Positions 1 through 8,995 are shown, numbered from the stretch's first letter. The stretch: 54,870 nucleotides of DNA from Desulfosporosinus fructosivorans (GCF_004766045.1 NZ_SPQQ01000020.1:1-54870); one strand, 5' to 3'. The notes: generated by a model from the letters alone, not told the origin. Numbers and translations are program-made.

Positions 1-110
1 TTGATATGTTTGGTGTTGAATAACACTAGGGAACGTGTCATTAAGACAATCAATCGATCGATCATTTAGCTAGCTTTGCTATGCTCCTTGACTGATTGTA
101 AGTAGGAAAG

Positions 111-156
111 GGTGCAAATTCTCGTATCTGCGAGATTTGCACTCTTTTTCCTTTGT
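111..156 (+). terminator. Rho-independent terminator
   Basis: The inverted repeat GTGCAAAT/ATTTGCAC is extended by CTCG/CGAG around a short loop and followed by TCTTTTTCC on the plus strand. It would end a transcript entering from the left edge of the window. Confidence 0.8.
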
Positions 157-574
157 CCAATTCTAGAAATCTCACTTCTTAAACTAAATGGAGTTCTATT
201 TTTAATTCAGTAGATGAATTCTGCACAATCGTGAGACTCCCACTTCTAAACATTGGTACCCCGTAATTTGTTTTGGTCTTGAATTACGATACTAATCCCG
301 CGCCTTTATAGGTAGAGGTTTGACGATACTTTCAACTGGAGAATATCGCCCGGGAGGAAATTATTATTAAATATACTGTTCCATGAACGAGTTCACTTTG
401 CATAAGTATCTCAGTGATTAGAGCAATTGAGGTCTTACGCTATGTCTTTAGAAGCAATTGTGGCGATTATTTCATAATCAAAATTGCTAATGGTATTTCA
501 CTGCATTAGTACAGCAGATTGCAATTTGTAGACACCTTCGTGTACTGTACTCGGCCCGTGTGGCGTAGTCGTGG

Positions 575-620
575 AGAGGGTAAAAGCCCTGAGGATATAG
601 GGAAATCCGCAGGTCTTTTA
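575..620 (+). other. Long imperfect hairpin in SulP leader
   Basis: Three nested helices are separated by symmetrical one-base mismatches: GGGTAAAAG/CTTTTACCC, CCTG/CAGG and GGAT/ATCC, around the loop ATAGGGAA. There is no T-run after it, so it is not an ordinary terminator. It could be an RNA element in the SulP leader or a transposon-end remnant. I do not recognise a known riboswitch class. Confidence 0.5.
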
Positions 621-1106
621 CCCATTAATGCTATTTAGAGGGCATCGATATATACATATAATTGGATTTATGTGACAAACAACTTCAAATGATAATTATT
701 TCGTAATAGCTTAACCTGATTATGATAGGATTGACTTCGTTATAACCCGATGTTATTCTTAGTTCGTGAGAAGAATTTCACAAGGATATTAGACGTTGAA
801 GGAGGAATTCGCAGCGTTTCTTGCCTACGATGGGCATCCGTTGCTGCATTTCAGTCGTGGAATCCCAGGCATTGAACCATTGAATACTAGTGTGAGCCAA
901 AAGCATCAAAGCAAACTGAACGTTGACCACGGGTTAAACAAAAGCAATCTCTTATAAGTTAGAACTTATGTGTATTGAGATTGGAGGACAATCCTTTTAC
1001 CGTGTACAAACTGGCACAAGTAGCTATGAAAATCGTTTTTGACATCAATACTTAGCTAGACCTGATTCATGGTTATGCTAGCCTTATTCTGAAAGGTGGG
1101 ATTCAT

Positions 1107-2918
1107 ATGCACTTATCACGATTTAAATACATTCCTTTAATCGGGACCATTAGAAACTATAAAAAAGAATATATTAGTAAAGATATAATTGCAGCCTTGA
1201 CAGTTGCAGTCGTAGTTATTCCCCAGTCTATGGCGTATGCTCTGATTGCGGGTGTTAGTCCAGTATATGGTCTATATACGGCTATTGTATCTACGATTTT
1301 TGCTTCTGCATTTGGAAGCTCGAAACACTTGATTGCTGGACCAACCAACGCTATTGCACTACTAGTAGCAGGCAGTATGAGCCCCTATATGGCACAAGAA
1401 AATGCCTATCAATTATTGTTTCTAATGACCTTTATTGTTGGCGCCTTACAGATACTCTTTGGAGTCATTAAGTTGGGTAAGGTAATCAATTTCGTGTCCC
1501 ATTCCGTAATTATCGGGTTTACTGCAGGTGCAGGTGTTTTAATTGCGCTCGGTCAACTAAGTACCCTACTGAGCATATCTATAAAAGATTCATCACATAT
1601 GTCAACCATCACGAAGTTTTATTACGTCTTAACCCACTTAAGCCAAACGAACTTGTATGCACTCGGACTTGGGGTTATGACAATGGTAATAATAGTGATT
1701 TGTAAGAGGATTAATAAAAGCTTACCCGGTGCCTTAATTGGAATTATCATACCAGTTATTTTTATTGTTATCTTTGCTTTAGATCAGAAGGGTGTCAAAC
1801 TCACAGGCGCTATTCCATCCACATTACCTCCTTTCGTAATGGTACAGTTCAGCCTTGCAGGCGTTCAGGCTATGTTTGGTGGTGCGATAGCCATTGCTAT
1901 CATTGGACTGGTAGAGGCCATATCAATTGCCAAATCCATTGGGACCACTTCGAGGCAGAAAATTGATGCTAACCAAGAATTTATTGGCCAAGGTATTGGA
2001 AATCTAGTTGGTTCTTTCTTTCAGAATTTTGCAGGATCAGGTTCCTTTACACGTTCTGCCATTAACTATCATAGCGGCGCAGCTACAAGAATTGCGGGAA
2101 TCCTATCAGGTGTGCTTGTTGCGTTAGTTCTTGTATTCTTAGGTGGCTTTGCAAAGTATATCCCCAATCCTTGTCTTGCAGGCGTAATCATGGTTATTTC
2201 ATACAACATGATTGACAAAAAGGAGATCGCCCATATTGTAAAAGCGGGTAAATTCAAGTCTGATTCTCTGGCCATGTGGGCAACCTGTTTAGCGACAATT
2301 TTCATGCCGCACCTGGATTTTGCAATTTACACGGGAATTGCCATTTCTATCATGTTGTATTTGAAAGATACCAATAAAGTACCTGTTAGAATTCTTATCC
2401 CGTCACAGGGAAAAGATTCACAAATTATTGAGAAGAAAATTGAATCGGTCAAAGGCAAAGTCGATATTTTAATTATTGAATTAGAAGGAAATCTATATTT
2501 CGGTTCTGCCGAAGATCTTGAAACAAAGCTTGATGGGTTAATCGATAAAGCTAAAGTTTTCATTTTAAGAATGAAATATGTTACGAGTGTCGATTTAACA
2601 TCCCTTAATGCTTTGAAAATATTTTTTAGATCGGTAAAAGACGCAGGTGGTATCGTTATCATTAGTGGTGTAAAGTCAGAACTAAACTCATTGCTAAAAA
2701 ATTCAAATGTAACGTCTGATATCGGCGAAGAAAACATTTTCATGACGGAGAATGAAATTTTTGCATCTTCCACTAACGCCTTAGAGAAGGCAAGATCAGC
2801 CATCAACTGTGATCCCACTGATAGTGGAGAAAAATCTGCCTCTTGTACACTACTAGAATCTGTTACAAATTTCAATGGAAGTACTGGTGGGACAAATAAG
2901 TCCACCGCTTCGTTATAA
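1107..2918 (+). CDS. SulP-family anion permease with C-terminal STAS domain
   Basis: Inner-membrane secondary transporter of the SulP (SLC26-like) family, 603 aa, the usual family length. The hydrophobic domain covers residues 1 to about 425 and carries the N-terminal SulP signature PQSMAYALIAGVSPVYGLY near residues 39-57. A cytoplasmic STAS domain follows (about 435-550). Family members move sulfate, bicarbonate or other anions; sulfate is the natural guess given the neighbours, but the substrate cannot be read from sequence. ATG 1107 is supported by GAAAGGTGGGATTC just upstream, a ribosome-site block shared with three PIW-family genes of this window. Two decayed relatives (6722-7100 and 13209-13544) show that this gene type has been duplicated locally. 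A usp gene follows behind its own promoter. Confidence 0.93.
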   Translation: MHLSRFKYIPLIGTIRNYKKEYISKDIIAALTVAVVVIPQSMAYALIAGVSPVYGLYTAIVSTIFASAFGSSKHLIAGPTNAIALLVAGSMSPYMAQENAYQLLFLMTFIVGALQILFGVIKLGKVINFVSHSVIIGFTAGAGVLIALGQLSTLLSISIKDSSHMSTITKFYYVLTHLSQTNLYALGLGVMTMVIIVICKRINKSLPGALIGIIIPVIFIVIFALDQKGVKLTGAIPSTLPPFVMVQFSLAGVQAMFGGAIAIAIIGLVEAISIAKSIGTTSRQKIDANQEFIGQGIGNLVGSFFQNFAGSGSFTRSAINYHSGAATRIAGILSGVLVALVLVFLGGFAKYIPNPCLAGVIMVISYNMIDKKEIAHIVKAGKFKSDSLAMWATCLATIFMPHLDFAIYTGIAISIMLYLKDTNKVPVRILIPSQGKDSQIIEKKIESVKGKVDILIIELEGNLYFGSAEDLETKLDGLIDKAKVFILRMKYVTSVDLTSLNALKIFFRSVKDAGGIVIISGVKSELNSLLKNSNVTSDIGEENIFMTENEIFASSTNALEKARSAINCDPTDSGEKSASCTLLESVTNFNGSTGGTNKSTASL

Positions 2919-3033
2919 AAAAACTTTACCACATGTTTGACAAGCCATTAGACCAATCCAGCTATCTGCTGGCGACAAGCAAAATAGCAACGAACAAAAC
3001 TACTTGTGACAGATGGTAACAGTTTAATAGTTA

Positions 3034-3062
3034 TTGTCTCATCTGCAAAGTCCCGTTATAAT
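3034..3062 (+). promoter_or_regulatory. Sigma-A promoter of the first usp gene
   Basis: TTGTCT (3034-3039) and TATAAT (3057-3062) are separated by exactly 17 bases, about 70 bases before the usp start. This shows the gene can be transcribed independently of SulP. The untranslated leader contains a small perfect hairpin, CAGCCT-GTT-AGGCTG (3079-3093). Confidence 0.7.
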
Positions 3063-3132
3063 GATCAGTAAGGATATACAGCCTGTTAGGCTGCACAATA
3101 AGCCTTATTCTTTTAGGAAAGGGGTATTGCCC

Positions 3133-3678
3133 ATGAATGAGTCGAAATTTGATGTACTTCTTTATTCGGATGGATCTCAGCAGTCTTTTTCTGCGGCCGT
3201 CTACACTGCTACACTATTTAAGAATATGCCTAATATGCATTTAACCGTTGTGCAGGTACAAGAAAGTGATGAAGGTTCTAGCGGGGCAGAATATAGTTGG
3301 AAAGAAACCTGGCCAGTTAGCCCTACCGCGGATTGGATGAAACTCGTAATCGATGAATCTGATACAGTTGTCAAAAATCAATATAATGAGATCCTCAACA
3401 AAACTAACGAAATATTTACTAAGAGAGGACTGGACGTCAGTCACCAAGTGATATACTCTAATCCTAGTATTACTGATACAGTAGATGCACTCTTGGAATA
3501 TGCAACAAAAAAGCAATTTAAATTGATCATTATGGGTACTCGCGGTCTTACCACATTAAAGGGATTGATTTTTGGTTGTTTGGCACATTCCGTTCTTAAT
3601 AAGTCTACTATACCAGTATTGCTCATTAAGAAGCTGTCTCAAGAGTTCATTGACAGTTACTGTGCGGACAATTCTTAA
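3133..3678 (+). CDS. UspA-family universal stress protein (copy 1)
   Basis: A 181-aa cytoplasmic protein of the UspA nucleotide-binding fold. The N-terminal strand VLLYSDGSQQS and the C-terminal nucleotide-binding loop G-x2-G-x9-G-C (GTRGLTTLKGLIFGC), followed by IPVLLIKK, are clear. ATG 3133 is chosen because TTTAGGAAAGGGGTATT lies just before it, and the same block precedes usp copy 2; an upstream TTG at 3034 falls inside the promoter. It belongs to a local subfamily with the copies at 18524 and 23866, longer than the usual 140-150 aa because of an insertion after the second strand. Each copy follows a transporter or a PIW gene, suggesting a role as energy or stress sensor for transport. 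That role is inferred. Confidence 0.9.
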   Translation: MNESKFDVLLYSDGSQQSFSAAVYTATLFKNMPNMHLTVVQVQESDEGSSGAEYSWKETWPVSPTADWMKLVIDESDTVVKNQYNEILNKTNEIFTKRGLDVSHQVIYSNPSITDTVDALLEYATKKQFKLIIMGTRGLTTLKGLIFGCLAHSVLNKSTIPVLLIKKLSQEFIDSYCADNS

Positions 3679-3721
3679 ACGTAATTTCGTCGCAAATAAT
3701 GTAACCAACGTGTTGCTACTT

Positions 3722-3752
3722 ATGCCCCATGGATTTCCATGGGGCATCTTAT
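3722..3752 (+). terminator. Terminator after usp copy 1
   Basis: ATGCCCCATGG and CCATGGGGCAT form an 11-bp stem with a tiny TTT-type loop, followed by CTTATTG. It lies about 45 bases after the usp stop codon. Confidence 0.65.
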
Positions 3753-4040
3753 TGCTTAAAATACATTGCTGAAGATGGAAAATTACCCATTAGTGAGACC
3801 TCAACTATTACCATGGAAGTGGGACCCGTACTTTGCTTCGCTGGGGTAGATGTGCTACGGGCGGTTTAACCATAACTCGAGCGGATTGTGATACAATTGT
3901 CTTGAGTAACAATATAGCAACGTAAGGGTTGTTATGAATTGTGCATATAACTGCTTACAGCTGAAGGCAAAGTTATTCGAGTACTGGCGTATTGAATGAT
4001 CATAACTTAAGAGTAATATGCCAGAAAAGACAACTGACTT

Positions 4041-4088
4041 TCATTAATTCTCGAAGAAGAAGTCTATTTCTTCTTCGAGAATTAATGA
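4041..4088. terminator. Long bidirectional hairpin
   Basis: A perfect 20-bp inverted repeat (arms 4041-4060 and 4069-4088) has a short AT-rich loop. Its symmetry, with A/T-rich outer ends, suits termination in either direction. No minus-strand gene lies close by, so it may instead mark an element boundary. Confidence 0.5.
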
Positions 4089-4190
4089 TGATGCCGTTTT
4101 GTGTGATGCCCTATTTTTGATGAATCCGGGTAATGGATACCAAACTAATCAACAATATATTTTCGTAATAAGATATCGTGATTATGCCGG

Positions 4191-4360
4191 TATTGATTTC
4201 CTATAGACACGACTACGTCCATAATGCTAATCTTTAATTGTGAGTAAATACACATAGTTTGAAAAAAGGAGGTCAGAGCAGATATAGGAGCTTGCTATTC
4301 AAAGTTGTTTTTGAAATTATAAAGCTGCTGTTAAAGCCGCTAAGAAATTTTATCGTACTC
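4191..4360 (+). promoter_or_regulatory. Conserved leader element, copy 1
   Basis: Shared blocks occur in order: CTATAGAC at 4201, TAATCTTTAATTGTGAG near 4230, GGAGG at 4268 (67 bases after CTATAG), then the hairpin block GCTGCTGTTAAAGCCGC followed by TAAGAAATTT (4324-4350). The same series occurs at about 10371, 13990 and 15281. It precedes PIW copy 1. It may be a promoter plus RNA leader; no known riboswitch class was recognised. The first block sits where a -12 or extended -10 element would be. Confidence 0.6.
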
Positions 4361-4422
4361 ATAAATGAAAGAATTCTTTCTTAGGTGTTGGTAGTATAAG
4401 AATTAGAAAGGTGGGGTTCCTA

Positions 4423-5055
4423 GTGTCCTGCTTATCACCTAATAACACTTTTCGAGAAGGTGACATCATGAAACAAGAATTGGGAAAAAGGAATTATCCG
4501 ATATGGTTGATCATTAATCCAAAATACCCTGCAGTTCGCCATGATATTTGGAGACCTGTACTAGATGAGATACAGGATAGGGTATTTAGGGAATTTCAAA
4601 CGAGAATAGAAACTTCAGATATTTATATTAGAAGTGCTGTTAACGATGGTGGAATAGTTCCTAATACACTAAATTGGTGGGGGAGGGAAGTAGCTAAAGA
4701 AATTGAATTTTATAGAGAGATTGTCCAGGAGCACAAACCGAAAATGATAATCTCTTTCGGTGCATTTCCTTATGAATTTACGAGACGAGTCTTTGAAGTA
4801 AAACCAGAAAAAGGACCTAAAGCTTGGAGCTCATCTATTATACAAGATGAATTTGAAAAAGCAATTGAAAACTTTGATATAAATCAAATTAATAGGATTC
4901 CCTTACTTCGTCGAGTCATTGCAACTGATAAGTTCATAGAAAATCGTAATTTTCTGTCTCGGACTGACCGAGAAACTTATTTCCAACACGTAGGCGCAAA
5001 AATCGCTGAAAAGATTATCGAGAACAAGGGAAATATGGATATTTGGATTAAGTGA
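4423..5055 (+). CDS. PIW-family protein of unknown function, copy 1
   Basis: A 210-aa soluble protein. Four paralogues lie in this window and all share NYPIWLIINPKYP-like, DIW..VLDEIQD, IVPNTLNWWG..VAKEI, PKM.ISFGAFPYEF.RRVF, KPEKGPK.W, DEFE....FDI and IPLLRRV motifs. The series of a hydrophobic strand plus NPK, then a segment ending in PK-x-hydrophobic-SFGAF, then a late PLL motif, recalls the uracil-DNA glycosylase superfamily order. The classical GEAPG and HPS motifs are absent, so that link is only a hypothesis. GTG 4423 is preferred because AAAGGTGGGG precedes it exactly as in copies 2 and 3; ATG 4468 is the alternative. It follows leader copy 1 and precedes a sigma-54 regulator. Confidence 0.6.
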   Translation: MSCLSPNNTFREGDIMKQELGKRNYPIWLIINPKYPAVRHDIWRPVLDEIQDRVFREFQTRIETSDIYIRSAVNDGGIVPNTLNWWGREVAKEIEFYREIVQEHKPKMIISFGAFPYEFTRRVFEVKPEKGPKAWSSSIIQDEFEKAIENFDINQINRIPLLRRVIATDKFIENRNFLSRTDRETYFQHVGAKIAEKIIENKGNMDIWIK

Positions 5056-5105
5056 TCTAAATCAGCTAAAGTTCATTACGGAGATTTCGGTAACGAAAGT
5101 CTAAA

Positions 5106-5204
5106 GTGACGTTTATTACTGGTGACGCTAACGAAGGTGCATACTCCAAAGAGACTAACAGCCTGAAAATTACTAATGCCGTAAGCGCCTTGCCTTTAGA
5201 ATAA
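5106..5204 (+). pseudogene. Possible short gene remnant
   Basis: A 32-codon open frame from GTG 5106 reads like ordinary protein (ITGDANEGAYSKETNSLKIT). A similar-quality stretch just upstream (VHYGDFGNESLK) is in another frame and closed by a stop. No ribosome site is visible. It may be the 3' end of a decayed gene, but the family is not recognised and the signal is weak. Confidence 0.2.
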
Positions 5205-5244
5205 TTTGTAACTCACTTTCCGTTGAGCGAAGGAAGTGTTTATA

Positions 5245-6600
5245 TTGAATAAGATACTTATCATTGATGATGAAGAGCATCTGTGTTGGGCTCTCGAGAA
5301 AGGCCTCCGCCAGGAAGGATATCAGGTGATAACTGCCACCCGGGGGAAAGAAGGCTTAGAACTAATTCAGAATGAAACACCTTCCTTAGTCATTCTTGAT
5401 CTCAAAATGCCTGAAATGGATGGGTTAGAAGTATTGGTAAAGGCTAAAGACCTCATTCCAAAGCTTCCTGTAATTATGATAACTGCCCATGGGACTATTG
5501 ACACTGCCATCGAAGCTATGAAACTAGGGGCAATTGACTATATTACTAAACCGTTTGACCTTGACGAGCTTAAGATCGTTGTAAAGCAGGCCTTAATGGT
5601 TAGTCGTTTACGGGAAGAAGTTGTTTTTCTACGTTCTGAACTAAACAAGAAACACGGTCGAATCTTAGGTAACAGTCCAGCGATACAAGAAGTTAACACT
5701 CTAATAGAGAGGGTAGCTGACAGTAATGCCACGGTATTAATTACTGGAGAAAGCGGAACAGGCAAAGAGGTTACCGCGTTGTCGATCCACAACCTAAGCT
5801 ATCGCCGGGACAAATCCTATGTGCCTATCAACTGTGCAGCGCTACCAGAGTCGTTACTGGAAAGTGAGTTATTTGGACATGAGAAGGGCTCTTTCACAGG
5901 TGCTGTCGTACGAAAAATTGGCCGTTTTGAGCTGGCCGACAAAGGGACAATTTTCTTAGATGAAGTCACTGAAATGCCACTTTCTATGCAAGTAAAACTG
6001 CTGCGAGTTCTTCAGGAAAGGCAGTTTGAAAGGGTAGGTGGAACCGAAAGTATTAAAATAGATGTAAGGATTATTGCAGCTACTAATCGCGATCCTATGG
6101 ATTGTATTAAAAACGGGACTTTTCGAGAAGATTTGTACTACCGATTAAATGTTTTGCCGATTCATATTCCACCCTTACGTTTGAGAACAGAAGATATCCC
6201 TTTATTGGTCATGCACTTTCTTCAAAAATTTAACCCCTCTCAGGAACAAATGATCTCTCCAGAAGCTATAGGTTTACTGATGAACTATGAGTGGCCTGGG
6301 AACATTCGAGAGTTGCAGAACGTAATTGAAAGATCTGTTATCCTCTCACGGGGAAATGACATTAAGATCAACCATCTACCAAAGGAAATTCAAAAACTTG
6401 AAAACCGAAAAAGCGCTGCCGATCAAGGTTTGATTCTTAATTTCCCAGACAAGGGGATTTCCTTTGATGAGGTCGAAAGAGAGCTGATTCTTAAGTCTCT
6501 TGAGAAAAGTAGAGGGAATCAAACAAAAGCGGCCCACCTGCTAGGTCTTACTCGATCGGCACTTCTTTATAGGGCTCAAAAGTACCAATTAAAGTTATAA
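5245..6600 (+). CDS. Sigma-54-dependent NtrC-type response regulator (system 1)
   Basis: A 451-aa cytoplasmic transcription activator with three domains. The receiver domain (1-120) carries the phosphate-accepting Asp at residue 52 in LDLKMPEMDG. The AAA+ domain (about 140-370) has Walker A GESGTGKE and the sigma-54 contact loop as GSFTGA, Ser replacing the usual Ala. A Fis-type helix-turn-helix ends the protein (NQTKAAHLLGLTRSALLYR). TTG 5245 is favoured, with GAAGGAAG upstream at good spacing; GTG 5236 overlaps that site. The likely partner kinase starts at 7457, separated by a hairpin, a SulP pseudogene and a small minus-strand gene. Probable targets are the nearby permease operons (inferred). 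Confidence 0.92.
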   Translation: MNKILIIDDEEHLCWALEKGLRQEGYQVITATRGKEGLELIQNETPSLVILDLKMPEMDGLEVLVKAKDLIPKLPVIMITAHGTIDTAIEAMKLGAIDYITKPFDLDELKIVVKQALMVSRLREEVVFLRSELNKKHGRILGNSPAIQEVNTLIERVADSNATVLITGESGTGKEVTALSIHNLSYRRDKSYVPINCAALPESLLESELFGHEKGSFTGAVVRKIGRFELADKGTIFLDEVTEMPLSMQVKLLRVLQERQFERVGGTESIKIDVRIIAATNRDPMDCIKNGTFREDLYYRLNVLPIHIPPLRLRTEDIPLLVMHFLQKFNPSQEQMISPEAIGLLMNYEWPGNIRELQNVIERSVILSRGNDIKINHLPKEIQKLENRKSAADQGLILNFPDKGISFDEVERELILKSLEKSRGNQTKAAHLLGLTRSALLYRAQKYQLKL

Positions 6601-6658
6601 AAATAACATTGACGATCTTATAGTCTTTGATCAGAGCTATATACCGGAGTAGATTAGT

Positions 6659-6700
6659 TATCAGAAACTGATTATGCTAATAATCAGTTTCTGATAGTTT
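6659..6700 (+). terminator. Hairpin terminator after regulator 1
   Basis: TATCAGAAACTGATTA and TAATCAGTTTCTGATA form a 16-bp stem followed by GTTTTAAAT, about 60 bases after the regulator stop. Confidence 0.6.
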
Positions 6701-6721
6701 TAAATAAAGCCGTTACGTTAG

Positions 6722-6830
6722 TCATGAGGATAATTTTATCCCACTCACTCCCACTTCTACAAGTGGGAGTGAGTGGGATCCTGTACTCCGCTTCAGTGGA
6801 GAGGGAACTTCGATTACTTCCAACGCAGTA
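6722..6830. repeat. Dispersed repeat with perfect 19-bp hairpin
   Basis: Arms 6738-6756 and 6761-6779 pair perfectly around the loop CTAC. The text that follows, GTGGGATCCTGTACTCCGCTT, resembles copies near 227-268, 3793-3866, 38232-38262 and (reverse-like) 48673-48740. It sits exactly where the decayed SulP STAS sequence stops matching, so it may have arrived by insertion. Confidence 0.55.
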
Positions 6831-7100
6831 ACATCAAAAATTGAAACGCCTTTGAAATGAATTAGGAAAATTTTTGAGTCTGAGTATGAGTCACTCAATT
6901 TATTTTCAAGATCGGCCGAAGAACCAAAGCACAAGTTTCTTTCTAGTTGAAAGATAGAGATAGACTTACTTTCCCCGTTGACAATCTGTTCTACAAATTG
7001 ACCGTCACCCCAATAACGCTCTAGGCAAATTCTTATTGATTTTTTTACATATTAATAATACTGCAATGGTAAAAATACCGATACCTAAAGCATGATAATT
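6800..7100 (-). pseudogene. Decayed SulP permease with internal deletion
   Basis: Read on the minus strand from 7100, the translation NYHALGIGIFTIAVLL, then CKKINKNLPRALLG, aligns with residues around 183-213 of the intact SulP (ALGLGVMTMVIIVICKRINK). A TGA stop follows at about 7004. In a second frame it continues as GQFVEQIVNGESKSISIF, then NLCFGSSADLENKL and VSIFDVTALEVIE, matching the STAS domain of the intact gene. Roughly 220 codons between these parts are missing and the C-terminus is lost at the dispersed repeat. It is a clear dead copy, and it shows former duplication of SulP genes here. Confidence 0.8.
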
Positions 7101-7127
7101 TTACATTTCCCAAATTTTTAAAACAGG

Positions 7128-7289
7128 CTACAACTTTACCACAGTTACTTGCTCCTGAACTTTATCATTGTTTATAGAGTGGAATTTCCGCATCACTTCA
7201 ATAATTAGCCTGCTAGTTTCTATTTCATTATGAACATTACATGAGTCAAATACTTCTTGAACCCAGTCTGTGAATTGATTAGTAGTCAT
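7128..7289 (-). CDS. Small hypothetical protein, 53 aa
   Basis: ATG 7289 is preceded by a near-ideal AGGAGGGATTTTC ribosome site. The product, starting MTTNQFTDWVQEVFDSC, is acidic to neutral and has no membrane segment. No family is recognised. It reads away from kinase gene 1 (7457) and toward the SulP pseudogene, so it could have been the first gene of a former SulP operon. The strong start signal and clean frame argue for a real gene; size limits certainty. Confidence 0.5.
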   Translation of the reverse strand: MTTNQFTDWVQEVFDSCNVHNEIETSRLIIEVMRKFHSINNDKVQEQVTVVKL

Positions 7290-7456
7290 GAAAATCCCTC
7301 CTATGTGTTTATAGGTTTTTGAAACTACGATCTTGCTGTCTTTAACATTATTTATCTCTAGCTGTGTGGCCTATTTATACACAAGTATTCCCCTTTGTTT
7401 GTTTTCGAACACAAGTAAGTGTATTGTCTTGAATTCGAACTATTGGAGGGATTGAA

Positions 7457-8995
7457 TTGTTAAGAATTCTAAAAAATAAATCCTTTGCAACACAAATTAT
7501 GGTCACTGTTGCAGCCATCCTGTTAATCCCCATCCTGGTGATGACGTATGACATATTTTTTTCAGGTGCCAAAGATGAAATGCTCTTAAAAACAAAGGAA
7601 GAACGATTGGGTACCATGGTTAACGCAACAGTTCAGGGATTATCTGAAGTTCTGGACCGTTCCAATGTAGAATTCAACTCCCACCTCACAGCTATGGATA
7701 TAAGCATAATCAGCAATGCCTTTGATGTAATTGCCAAACCATTGGCGGATGGAAACCCAGGAGTACGCTTGGGGCTATATATTCCTGAAACAAATGACCT
7801 TTACGTTTATGGTTTTCTCCACCAATACCGGCCTCAAACGCCTGAAGAAATGAAAGCAAGAGAGTATCGAATTTTAGACGAGGCTTCCTCGGGGCTTGTA
7901 GCTGTTAATGCAACTAAAAAACCACTTTCCCGTATCGCAGGCTCACTTGGTAACCAAGCGTTTGAATACTTAATGCCCGTTATGCAGCAGGGGAATTTAA
8001 TTGCTATAGCCTGGGCAGACGAACAGGTTCATCCAGTATTTGCTCAGAGTAGGCAATTCAGTCTAATCACTCGAATCTTGACGCTGTTGGGACTGATCTT
8101 TGGCCTAGGAGCAGCTCTTTACGTCATTCATAACTTGGCTGCTGAAGTACAGCTGATCAAAAATGGAATCTTGGGTATGGAGGAAGATAGTGATAAAAGG
8201 TTACCTGCTATGCCAGGGGAAATTGGAGAAGTCGTCCAAGCTATTAACAATATGGCAGATAACCTAAAGAAAAAAAAGCGACTGGAAGAAGAATTAATGC
8301 GCTCCGAAAGGCTGGTAGCACTTGGTCGCCTTGTTACTGGAGTTGCACATGAATTAAGAAATCCCTTGGCGATTGTTAAAGCGACTGTCCAGGTTATGGA
8401 GGGAGAGTTTAAAAGCCAACAGGGATTGAAAGAATATTCTAAGGTTATTTGTGAGCAAATAGATCGGGGCAATAATGTTATTAAAGAGTTGTTAGATTTT
8501 GGCCGTCCTAGTAAACCTATCGTTAGTCCCACCGAGTTAAATCGATTGTTAGAATCCGTTCTAACGTTTACCTATCCAATGTTGCGGCAAAATAAAATTG
8601 AATTGGAGAAGAGGTTTGAATCTAATCTTCCTCTTGTAAACATTGACATGGACCGAATGAAACAGGTTTTTGTTAATTTAATTTTAAATGCTACCCAAGC
8701 AATGCAGGGTGGAGGTAAACTTATCATCGAATCAATTATCAAAGAAGAGGATATTGAAATTAATTTTATTGATTCAGGTTCCGGTATCGAGATCAATGAT
8801 CTTCCGCGCGTTTTTGATCCCTTTTACACGACAAGAGACGATGGGGCTGGTTTAGGACTATCCATTAGTTATCAAATAATTCACATGCACATGGGTAGAA
8901 TTTGGGTTTCTGAAACTTCCCCTAAAGGAACTACTATGACAGTAAGTATTCCCAAATCGAATACACTTCCATTAAGAACAGGTTTACCACTCTAA
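7457..8995 (+). CDS. Membrane sensor histidine kinase (system 1)
   Basis: A 512-aa inner-membrane kinase. A first membrane helix (about 11-32) is followed by an extracytoplasmic sensor of about 170 residues. A second helix (about 200-222) and a HAMP-like linker precede the dimerisation domain, with phospho-acceptor His298 in VAHELRNPLA. The ATPase domain has N-box NLILNATQAM, DSGSGIEI and GAGLGLS. The sensor motif NPGVRLGLYIP...YGFLHQYRP recurs in kinase 2 (NPGIRFGLYVP...GFLHNYR), so both should sense related cues. TTG 7457 is supported by TTGGAGGGA. The expected partner is the sigma-54 regulator at 5245. Confidence 0.92.
   Translation: MLRILKNKSFATQIMVTVAAILLIPILVMTYDIFFSGAKDEMLLKTKEERLGTMVNATVQGLSEVLDRSNVEFNSHLTAMDISIISNAFDVIAKPLADGNPGVRLGLYIPETNDLYVYGFLHQYRPQTPEEMKAREYRILDEASSGLVAVNATKKPLSRIAGSLGNQAFEYLMPVMQQGNLIAIAWADEQVHPVFAQSRQFSLITRILTLLGLIFGLGAALYVIHNLAAEVQLIKNGILGMEEDSDKRLPAMPGEIGEVVQAINNMADNLKKKKRLEEELMRSERLVALGRLVTGVAHELRNPLAIVKATVQVMEGEFKSQQGLKEYSKVICEQIDRGNNVIKELLDFGRPSKPIVSPTELNRLLESVLTFTYPMLRQNKIELEKRFESNLPLVNIDMDRMKQVFVNLILNATQAMQGGGKLIIESIIKEEDIEINFIDSGSGIEINDLPRVFDPFYTTRDDGAGLGLSISYQIIHMHMGRIWVSETSPKGTTMTVSIPKSNTLPLRTGLPL

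Larger units (their letters stand above)
1..1106. other. Long non-coding region upstream of the SulP gene
   Basis: No convincing gene is visible in about 1.1 kb. It contains a strong terminator (111-150), one copy of a dispersed repeat (about 227-268) and a long near-perfect hairpin (575-620). A weak open frame of about 50 codons from a TTG at 796 lacks a clear Shine-Dalgarno site and other support. The length resembles the other long leaders in the first 24 kb, but the GGAGG and GC-hairpin layout of those leaders was not found here. Confidence 0.6.
3679..4422. other. Intergenic region with dispersed repeat, palindrome and leader copy 1
   Basis: No gene is seen. In order it holds the usp terminator, a dispersed repeat copy (about 3793-3866, containing AGTGGGACCCGTAC and GTGCTACGGG), a 20-bp stem palindrome (4041-4088) and copy 1 of the conserved leader (about 4191-4360). 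Confidence 0.6.

Noticed and set aside
796..957. Open frame of about 53 codons in the SulP leader
   Set aside because: TTG start without a separate Shine-Dalgarno site and no family resemblance.
2327..2932. 201-codon minus-strand frame inside the SulP gene
   Set aside because: Exactly antisense to well-conserved SulP STAS sequence, with no ribosome site; a shadow frame.
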